From Candidatus Saccharimonadales bacterium (GTDB lineage: Bacteria; Patescibacteriota; Saccharimonadia; Saccharimonadales; UBA4665): DNA of 64,000 nucleotides. The stretch is taken from the NCBI GenBank assembly GCA_036388415.1, contig DASVRW010000002.1, forward strand, positions 479,396-543,395, read 5' to 3'. The notes beneath the pieces are model-generated. The model made no database searches, was not told where the DNA came from, and saw only the letters and a program-made list of their open reading frames with translations. A program made the position numbers and the translations under genes. Positions 58,301-64,000 of the stretch are shown here, in pieces. How positions within the stretch are numbered: position 1 is the stretch's first letter; the number at the start of each line of letters is the position of its first letter.

Positions 58301-58548
58301 CCAGTAGCGCTGGTATAGATACGGAATTTGAATGTGTAACTGGCGTCAGGAACATTGATGCCGCTGGTGCTCACGACTTTACCCTGGAAGTTGACAGTTT
58401 TGTAGACACCGGGAGCTGCCTGTGCTGTCGAGGTGACACCAATGGCGATAGCTGCAACTAGACACAATCCGAATACAGCTACTACAGCCGTAACGAGGAC
58501 CCGACGGGCCTCAAATAGCGTTTTTATTCGCAAAACTATGTGTTTCAT
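55306..58548 (-). CDS. giant fibre-like surface protein, 1080 aa
   Basis: A signal-type N-terminus (about 15-45, cleaved near AQAAP) precedes a domain widespread in fibre-like secreted proteins (VNFQGKVVSTSG, LWEESKSLTTVNGIFQTNLG, EMTPRIRLTSVPYAFNADML, about 52-175). Long Ser/Thr/Gly/Asn beta repeats like phage tail fibres follow, a carbohydrate-binding-like beta-sandwich (about 730-860, ending TFWVDNLSV), and a further beta domain with paired Cys. A TTG four codons upstream is also in frame; ATG 58548 is chosen. Co-transcribed with the kelch gene. No GC-rich shift is evident. Confidence 0.85.
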   Translation of the reverse strand: MKHIVLRIKTLFEARRVLVTAVVAVFGLCLVAAIAIGVTSTAQAAPGVYKTVNFQGKVVSTSGINVPDASYTFKFRIYTSATGDTAIPCSTTCLWEESKSLTTVNGIFQTNLGDTTALPGSVNFNTDSLYIGVVFNGDTEMTPRIRLTSVPYAFNADMLDGLDSSSLVQLSPSAQQTGTINVSGNITSGAAVNAAAIDSAVGGTALTLGSANASGITLAKNTTMSSSFTMSLQGNNSLNLGSTTAAGGIVFRDGTANNRQVTLSTIGLTASYSINLPASAPTAGLQCLQTANASTTNLMFGSCSGGNAYISLQSSTPGTAETGNFNITGVGIAASYQAGFFDQASAAVLNIGTVNASSITIGKSGFSTTVAGTLNVQDLNVGSNRSVVFTGGSGNFNQSASSGTFSTGTGTVALNGNTTIASGRTLIVNGDTTIRSSSATALSVQNAAGTATLFAFDTSTGNLSLGSGASRTIAIAASAAGAGTDLTLRGSAAGTGNVNGGNLILSGGAGTGTGVQGLVNLSTAAFSASPLQTNSIAAGIVDQYSSIPVTANTTNLTISVPVPLSAVTGRVLYVTAAGGSNDFTISLGGTSIAIAMKANSTATLIWNGTGWTAAGASSSTDLQSAYNNTLTSAGGAEIVLNGSGGNADGFTIRNNATTPITGGLLEVQSAIGTNLLSVNNNATELAANGGAETAASFGTAWTAIGAATVTRNTTLANVATGQASAQVATTTAINTGIRNNLVANPAVSTTYQVSFTGLLGGGSFTTLDVDYSRDGGTTLTACTNVSTTTLVTTGWSKVTCTFTTDATTATNPDLIIRQTDATARTFWVDNLSVTILTATSTPPNVQIGGGLYGGAPTVLTLDRSSSAPVATGNTALLGSMYYDTTSGRIQCYEADGWGACGSSPDNYVNLVPEYTGAVLNGTGIGTLTSDFCSNQSTVLQVNLSLCSTGQALNYYKWTSPQATQQTYSIYVSYQLPAAFKQFQSDSTIQLTARTDNVANGIVSYEMFRSQAGALSACGTETTVTSTLNTWQTVGINGNELTSCGFSSSSANNFAIFKINVKARSNANVYVGTLSFTTTGQ

Positions 58549-58716
58549 CCCAAATTTCAATCAGACAACCCCGTACGTCACCCTTGTTTCGTAGTACTTT
58601 AAGGATAACAGTTTTGGCAGTTCAAAACAATGCGCTTACGCTATCGAAATTTTCACACTACGTCTGTATTATTGTCTGTTAATGTGGGTCAGTTTACCCT
58701 CAGCAGCTAGACTTCG

Positions 58717-59808
58717 TTACCGAGGATTCTTACCGACTCGGCCTGGCAGCCGTCTTAATCGGCTACCAAGTTTTTTCAGACTTTGTTTAGTCCACGTACG
58801 CACGCGCTTACTGAGCACTATAGATAAGCCAGCAGCCACTATGGCAAGTACTCCGAGGGCAAATCCGAGATTGACATACACAAAGCTTGATTCGACCGTA
58901 CGAAAGGTGGCTTGATCGTCATAGCGGTATGCGATCGTCATCTTGTAGCGACCCGGCAGCCACGCAGCTGCTAGCCTGTCGAATGGCATACTGATACTGC
59001 GGAATGTCTCCGGCATCACGATGGCCGAGTCTGGATTTATAGTTGCCCGCTGAACAATTCTGCCGCGCGGATCAGTCACCGTCGCGATACCCCGCGGCGT
59101 GACATGAACATTACCCCGATTTTGAAACCGCAGATCAAGCGTGCCGGGCAGTGACAGCAGACGGGTTGCTATGTTTGAGTTGCTTAGATTGAGATTATAG
59201 ACTTCCCCGCCGAGCTTTTTCACAAACAGCAGCGAAGATGCGACTTGATCTATTTGAACTTTTTGCTGCGAGTTACCGCCGACCTCGGTCGGTGTTACCA
59301 GTACTGCTCCGTAGTGGCCGCCGGGAGTGAGCGATTCTTTGTTGTTCAGCGTAATCGGGATCTTCTCAGTCGCATACGGAGCTACCACGATCCGATCTTT
59401 TTCGAGTGTCACCCACGGAGATAATGCATAACGGTAGCTCAAGGCCTTTTCGGCGTTGCCGACAAACAAAACACCGCCAGTTTCGTCCAAACTTCCAAAA
59501 TCGACAACTGACAACGCAAATTCATACTCCTGAGCCGAATTGTTGGTAACCGCAAAATCAAATGTTCTTGTGGTATTGTCTGAGGTTAGACTAATCTGTT
59601 GGAAGGCCGGTGAAACGGTAACACCGCCACGTTTCGATGTGCCGACAGCTGGCCGATTGCCGGATTGCTGACTTGCAGTTGCAGCAAATGAACTACCGAT
59701 CGGCGCTAGCAGCTGGCTTGCTGCTGCCGCTGGAGCCGCATGTAAAGCTATCGTGAGCAGGCCGACGATAGCGAGACCGAAAATACTGCCGTGCAGACGA
59801 TGTCTCAT
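58717..59808 (-). CDS. DUF916/WxL-like exported membrane protein, 363 aa
   Basis: A signal peptide (1-29), two beta-sandwich domains (about 60-190 and 190-305) and a C-terminal membrane segment (about 312-332) followed by a basic tail. Motifs VTVSPAFQQISLTSDNTTRT, FDFAVTNNSAQEY and GGHYGAVLV resemble the peptidoglycan-binding DUF916/WxL-associated proteins of Gram-positives. Its start overlaps the stop of the next gene upstream by 1 bp (TGATG), giving coupled translation, and it is probably a paralogue of that gene. The 156-bp spacer to its left carries the fibre gene's upstream region. Confidence 0.78.
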   Translation of the reverse strand: MRHRLHGSIFGLAIVGLLTIALHAAPAAAASQLLAPIGSSFAATASQQSGNRPAVGTSKRGGVTVSPAFQQISLTSDNTTRTFDFAVTNNSAQEYEFALSVVDFGSLDETGGVLFVGNAEKALSYRYALSPWVTLEKDRIVVAPYATEKIPITLNNKESLTPGGHYGAVLVTPTEVGGNSQQKVQIDQVASSLLFVKKLGGEVYNLNLSNSNIATRLLSLPGTLDLRFQNRGNVHVTPRGIATVTDPRGRIVQRATINPDSAIVMPETFRSISMPFDRLAAAWLPGRYKMTIAYRYDDQATFRTVESSFVYVNLGFALGVLAIVAAGLSIVLSKRVRTWTKQSLKKLGSRLRRLPGRVGKNPR

Positions 59809-61157
59809 CAGTCCTTGAGCTCGGGAGCTGTTTTACGTTGATCGGACGCTTCTGCGGGCGGGATACCAGAACTTTTTGACGGTTGATTCGGCCTAACTTC
59901 TGGAGCTGTTTTCGGCGTACCATCAGCTGCTGGTACTATTGTCTCTAAGTTATCTGTATGCCGCACACTGGACAGCTTTGGCGCAGTTTGGGTGTCATCC
60001 GCGGAAGCATGCTGTACTGGCATATCGACGCCATCAGATACTGTGCGCTCGTCTTCTTTTGCCACCAAGGCTGGCTCAGGTGACATCGCTGCCGCAGTCG
60101 GGGCTGAGCCGCCCGTATCACTGGGACGCCGCCGAATCTTTTTCCATATACTGCGTAGTATCATCCACAGACCTGCCCCGACGAGCAGCAAAATAAGCAG
60201 CAAAACTCCGAGTATGCGCCACGGTATTATCCAGAAACCGACAGTTGCTTCGATAGGGATATCACGTTGACCATCGTCGTAAACAGCCACGAGCGTTGCC
60301 GTATAGTGCCCAATCCGTAGTTTTTGTATTTGGCCAAAATCCCATTTTAGTTCTTTGGTAGTCTTTGTGCCACTTGTTTTGACATCATAATACGGGAATC
60401 CATCATTCCATGTGGCTTCGAAGGCGCGCGTGGAAGCTGGCAGGATATTGCCGCGCTGCGTATTAAAATCGATGAGGGCAATTTGCTTGTCGCCGCGTTT
60501 AATAAATATACTGCCGGCGGGCGCTACATGGACGTTGCCATTATTCCGGAGCTTGATTTTGAAATTAGCCGGCAAAAACTCATAGACTTTGCGGTCTGCC
60601 GTCAGGCTAATAACACTGGCTTCCCGCTTGGACCCAGGCGCATTGACGTCGAGTAATACCAGACTTGCGACGCCGCCTTCGACAGCGCTGGAGCCACCCG
60701 TTGGTTTGTCCGGTGTAGCCCTCGAGAACAAGACGGCTAGATAATATCCGAACGCCGCAGATGGTGGCGTTTTGATTGTCATTTTGATAGTTTTCCAAAC
60801 TCCCGGTTCAGCTGTAAAAGTATCCTCTGAAAAACTCACCCACTCAAAATATGTATCTTTAGCTTCCCGCTCACGAAGTTGCGGATTGCCGGTTTCGCCG
60901 TTCGCGCCAAACTTGAGCAGCTCAATCTTGAGTTTTTCCGTCGACGTATTATTGTTTTTGACACGAAGATCGGCAGTAACCGTTTCGCCGGGCTGTGTCA
61001 CCACATTGAGTGGAATCGGCGAAGTCGTCAGACTGAGCGGCGGCCTCGTCGTAGTTGCCTGTGCCGATACTGCGACCGGCAACAGTATATTGAGCGCCAA
61101 AGCCATCATGGCTGCTATCCCTAATGCCCATGATCCGAATTTTTTAACGTGAGACAT
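59808..61157 (-). CDS. DUF916/WxL-like exported membrane protein, 449 aa
   Basis: A signal peptide (about 1-33), a beta-sandwich (about 38-170, LSLTTSPIPLNVVTQPGETV, TADLRVKNNNTSTEKL), a second domain (about 180-305, FKIKLRNNGNVHVAPAGSIF), a membrane segment (about 308-330) and a 115-residue polar cytoplasmic tail. The RNxGNVHVxPxG motif is shared with the downstream gene, showing paralogy. TATAAT lies 8 nt before the ATG at 61157, so the gene is leaderless; a TTG two codons earlier is rejected. Confidence 0.78.
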   Translation of the reverse strand: MSHVKKFGSWALGIAAMMALALNILLPVAVSAQATTTRPPLSLTTSPIPLNVVTQPGETVTADLRVKNNNTSTEKLKIELLKFGANGETGNPQLREREAKDTYFEWVSFSEDTFTAEPGVWKTIKMTIKTPPSAAFGYYLAVLFSRATPDKPTGGSSAVEGGVASLVLLDVNAPGSKREASVISLTADRKVYEFLPANFKIKLRNNGNVHVAPAGSIFIKRGDKQIALIDFNTQRGNILPASTRAFEATWNDGFPYYDVKTSGTKTTKELKWDFGQIQKLRIGHYTATLVAVYDDGQRDIPIEATVGFWIIPWRILGVLLLILLLVGAGLWMILRSIWKKIRRRPSDTGGSAPTAAAMSPEPALVAKEDERTVSDGVDMPVQHASADDTQTAPKLSSVRHTDNLETIVPAADGTPKTAPEVRPNQPSKSSGIPPAEASDQRKTAPELKD

Positions 61158-61246
61158 TATCAACCATTATATACTCTCTGTCCCGCTTATGTATAATCAG
61201 GAATACTAGAATTTACATTTGACGATGTAGTATCATTTCAACCGCG

Positions 61247-62305
61247 CTAGAACTGGCCGGCGCCAATAACCTGGACGACATCCGTATAATCCGATGCTGC
61301 CGGCGTAATACCAGCGATAGTAGCAGCCGCAGCTAGCGTCACAACCGACGTATCGGATGTACCACTTGATGATGCAACCTGACGGTAACTGTTGTCAACG
61401 CCCGTTCCTTCAAACGTACCACCTGTTGCATCAAATGCAGTCGAGACTGCCATAGTACCAAGCCCAGCGACCTGAGACATACCGGTTACACCCCAGACAT
61501 ACTGTTCGGTTGAGGCTGCCGTGTCGACATCGACAGCCGTACCGGGTGTCGTAGGTGCGATATTTTTGGCGACGCCAGTCGAATACAATCCGTTTGCATC
61601 GGCATTTCGAATCCAAGCTACCCAACCTGTCTTGGCATTTGTATTAACGGTAAACGTACGTGGAGTAGTTGTGCGTTTCGTTCCTGGCGATAAGTCTGCC
61701 GTGAATGCAGTCGTGTTACTATCAAGCTGGAAGTTGAAAGTCGGCGGAACATTGGCAGTAACGGTAATCTGATCTTCGGCGACAACACGCAGTGCGACTA
61801 CAGCCTTGTCATCGACGGTTGCGCCAGTTTGGGTGGTCAAGACCGCATGATACTCGCCCGCTATCGGCAATGTGACTGCCGATGTAGAAGTAAGGTCGAA
61901 ACAGTAGCCGGTTGAAGGTGCTAAGTTAGTAACACCTGTAATAGTCACGACCGGGCTAGCGCCACTGACAACAAGCGTGCCGGGTAAAGCGGTTTTTCCC
62001 GTTTCAGTCGCACACGTGGCCGTTGTCACGGTTTGGGCTGCATTAACGACGCCAGATGAACCGGTCCACGTCGTTGTATCGGTACCGTTAAAATCAAGTT
62101 TGACCGTATCTTCAGTTGCCGTAGCAGTAGACGTCGTAAATACGACACGCACGCTCGATTGCGTAGCGGCTTTCATCCTGTCCAAACGGACATACGTATT
62201 AGTCATACCTGCCGCAGAAATATTACCAGGTAGTAATAAGCCGAGACCAAGAACAAACGCTACTAATAACGCAGTCTTTTGTCCTATGTTTGTTTGTATC
62301 CGCAT
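61247..62305 (-). CDS. secreted beta-sandwich surface protein, 352 aa
   Basis: A signal peptide (cleavage near ISAAG, residue 32) and two beta-rich Thr/Ala/Val domains with two Cys (TTATCATETG, TGYCFDLT). It ends in SDYTDVVQVIGAGQF, closely matching the end of the 63038 gene (SDYSEKLTVVAAASF), so the two share a C-terminal unit similar to spore-coat-U or WxL-like domains. No membrane anchor at the C-terminus. It is probably a major surface or fibre subunit. Confidence 0.78.
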   Translation of the reverse strand: MRIQTNIGQKTALLVAFVLGLGLLLPGNISAAGMTNTYVRLDRMKAATQSSVRVVFTTSTATATEDTVKLDFNGTDTTTWTGSSGVVNAAQTVTTATCATETGKTALPGTLVVSGASPVVTITGVTNLAPSTGYCFDLTSTSAVTLPIAGEYHAVLTTQTGATVDDKAVVALRVVAEDQITVTANVPPTFNFQLDSNTTAFTADLSPGTKRTTTPRTFTVNTNAKTGWVAWIRNADANGLYSTGVAKNIAPTTPGTAVDVDTAASTEQYVWGVTGMSQVAGLGTMAVSTAFDATGGTFEGTGVDNSYRQVASSSGTSDTSVVTLAAAATIAGITPAASDYTDVVQVIGAGQF

Positions 62306-62403
62306 TATCTCGCCGTCTCAACCTTTATGGTTATGCTAACTAGTATCATATTACTTGTTGATGCTTATGGTGTCAACATATTATAAAACGTCATTGTAGT
62401 GTC

Positions 62404-63036
62404 TTATCGCCACCGTACAGATTCAAGCATTTTCTGGTATTCACCGGCTGTCGCTTCAGAATTAATCGTCACACTCGTTATTGTAAACGTGAGCAGCTTT
62501 CCCTGGTGCACCCAGAAAGCCGCCTGCTGAGAATCCTTTTCGTTGAGCGCGACAATCACCTTTTCACCCTGTATAGTTTGCGGCGTCAATTTGTACGTTT
62601 CCGGATGCAGGCTGCGCATGAGATACGACGCATCATCTTCAAGCCGGCCTGAAGGCAGCGCCACGACGGTGACCGTCAGTATTTTACTCATCATTCCAGA
62701 CGCCCTCAGCAAGTGCGTCTCCAGGCTGTTGGAATTATCCTTTGTGGCTGGCTGCACTTGATACGTATTAGGATACGCAAATGTCATATGGACGCCTTCG
62801 AATTGTTCCAGCTCCACGGCTGACTGTGTCTGAGATGGATTTTCAGGAATTGCATTAACAATTATTCCTTCCGACGGACCGACCAGCATCTGAGCGCAGA
62901 TATACACAACTCCGGCAAGTCCAGCCGTAACAAATAGCAGCACAATAGACCGTTTAAACTTATTTCGTAGTGAGCGTTTCGGCTTTTTAGGTTCTGAAGC
63001 GTCATTGGTGCTGAGCGTGTCAGGTAGCTGCGTCAT
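62404..63036 (-). CDS. membrane-anchored exported protein, 210 aa
   Basis: A polar cytoplasmic start with KKPKRSLRNKFKR, one membrane segment (about 30-50) and an external domain (about 75-210) with MTFAYPNTYQVQP and a closing YQKMLESVRWR, similar in layout to PsbP/DcrB-like lipid- or stress-related domains. This resemblance is weak. The ATG at 63036 follows the upstream stop (TGAT-ATG); a longer start would overlap that gene by 22 bp. Confidence 0.65.
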   Translation of the reverse strand: MTQLPDTLSTNDASEPKKPKRSLRNKFKRSIVLLFVTAGLAGVVYICAQMLVGPSEGIIVNAIPENPSQTQSAVELEQFEGVHMTFAYPNTYQVQPATKDNSNSLETHLLRASGMMSKILTVTVVALPSGRLEDDASYLMRSLHPETYKLTPQTIQGEKVIVALNEKDSQQAAFWVHQGKLLTFTITSVTINSEATAGEYQKMLESVRWR

Positions 63037-63037
63037 A

Positions 63038-64000
63038 TCAAAAGCTCGCTGCCGCAACAACGGTTAGCTTTTCACTATAATCGCTTGATGACGGGGTTGT
63101 AGCGGTGATCTTTGCTTTGAGTTGCAACGATGAACGACCTGCAGTAACTGGAGCTGCCGCAGAGTACACTCGGCGAATATTGGTGTCAGTTATGCCTACG
63201 GTATCGCTCGTACCATTGTACGGGCTGGCTACGGTAAATGGTCCGCCTGAACTCTGTGTCGCCGAAGTGCTTTGCGCGCCAAAGCCTTGTGCGATTGCTG
63301 CCAAATTACCAGTTAGCGCGCTGATCGTATAAGCAACCGCCACGCTGCGCAGACCGCCATTTTGACCGTATGCGTATATATTACCGCCAAAATCGCCGTT
63401 AGTATCAAAATCAACCCAAATTTTCTGCGGACTGTTGACGACGGTATTCGGGACTAAATCATTGAACGCGAGATTATAGGGTGCCGCCGTCTCTACGTCG
63501 CTCGATGCGATGTCGAGGTCAAATGTCAGCGAAGGATTTACCGTTGCGGCCGTGGCTACGGCGCTATATCCGGATTCAGTAAATTTGCCGTGCTGGGCCC
63601 GTACTTTGACCTGGTAGTTTGTATTGGGAGTTAAGCCAACCAGCGTAACACCGCTGGCACCACCCCAGCTGGCGTAGGTTCGATAATCGCCGATCACGAG
63701 CGACGAGCCAATAGTAAAATCACTTTTAATGTACTGCGTCGTGGCAAAATTATCACTGCTAATAGCAACGGCAAAGATAGCGTCACTTGGATTGCCGCCG
63801 TTATTTATGACAAGCTGTAGTTTATTATAAAAATTACTTGGATTAGTCAGCGTCGGCGCAGTCGGAACATTCGCCAACTGTGTCGTCACGAGCCCGCTGC
63901 CGCCGCGGTATGTTGTGCCAGACATCTGGGTACCGCTCACTTCCCCGCTTATACCTTCCATGGCATAGGCAGAAGAAGTTGAATTAGCCGTACCACCCGA
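63038..64000 (-). CDS. surface protein with fibronectin-type domain, 5'-truncated by window edge
   Basis: The frame is open to the right edge of the window, so the nominal ATG at 63961 is probably internal and the true start lies outside. The visible 320 residues contain a beta-rich segment, a fibronectin-III-like unit (LVGLTPNTNYQVKVRAQHGK, then SGYSAVATAAT) and a C-terminal domain ending in SDYSEKLTVVAAASF, the same terminal signature as the 61247 gene. Its stop is 1 bp from the next start. Likely secreted and part of the surface cluster. Confidence 0.75.
   Translation of the reverse strand, partial: SGGTANSTSSAYAMEGISGEVSGTQMSGTTYRGGSGLVTTQLANVPTAPTLTNPSNFYNKLQLVINNGGNPSDAIFAVAISSDNFATTQYIKSDFTIGSSLVIGDYRTYASWGGASGVTLVGLTPNTNYQVKVRAQHGKFTESGYSAVATAATVNPSLTFDLDIASSDVETAAPYNLAFNDLVPNTVVNSPQKIWVDFDTNGDFGGNIYAYGQNGGLRSVAVAYTISALTGNLAAIAQGFGAQSTSATQSSGGPFTVASPYNGTSDTVGITDTNIRRVYSAAAPVTAGRSSLQLKAKITATTPSSSDYSEKLTVVAAASF

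Overview
The window looks like a chromosomal segment of a Candidatus Saccharibacteria (TM7) or close Patescibacteria genome. This is inferred from gene content and was not checked by database search. The clues are large exported beta-rich and kelch proteins, a baseplate-J-like membrane protein beside an FtsA-like ATPase, lone membrane-anchored exported proteins, few metabolic genes and many short ORFans. TGA is used as a stop, so the code appears standard. Base composition is near 50% GC, with AT-richer ORFan patches and one GC-rich insert.

Layout: 0-4.5 kb holds small uncharacterised genes and tRNA-Ala. 4.8-10.7 kb holds ligA with a membrane protein, htpX-lemA and a D,D-carboxypeptidase. 10.78-12.95 kb is a GC-rich island bounded by a 25-bp direct repeat of the tRNA-Val 3' end. 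It carries an actinobacterial-looking HTH fragment and an Imm26-like gene. 12.9-13.8 kb is tRNA-Val, a LAGLIDADG endonuclease gene and tRNA-Leu, the last two overlapping. 14-26 kb holds an FAD-linked oxidase, an exported beta-helix protein, tRNA-Leu, an oligopeptide-binding-type protein with secG, an Xaa-Pro aminopeptidase, uvrC, two cohesin-like exported paralogues and trhO. 26-43.5 kb holds a large disordered tail-anchored protein, a short ORF of 56 codons, an ABC exporter, L25, a DedA protein, a lipoprotein, uvrA, several ORFans, exonuclease I, obg and a LysM-CHAP wall hydrolase. 43.6-50.2 kb is one minus-strand operon: two membrane proteins, FtsA-like ATPase, baseplate-J-like protein, ruvX and mltG. 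50.3-64 kb is a surface-protein block: a 1654-residue kelch protein, a 1080-residue fibre-like protein, two DUF916-like proteins and secreted beta proteins, the last running off the right edge.

The genes combine DNA repair (ligA, uvrA, uvrC, sbcB), peptidoglycan growth and remodelling (dacA-like, mltG, LysM-CHAP), envelope quality control (htpX, lemA, secG) and a large cell-surface programme, as expected for an epibiont.

Three signals are the most unusual. First, a 131-133 bp nested palindromic element occurs three times (about 4.7, 25.9 and 36.5 kb), each copy against the end of a gene. Second, a remnant island sits at tRNA-Val with actinobacterial features. Third, at least nine genes have a consensus -10 box only 6-10 nt before the ATG, implying leaderless transcripts.
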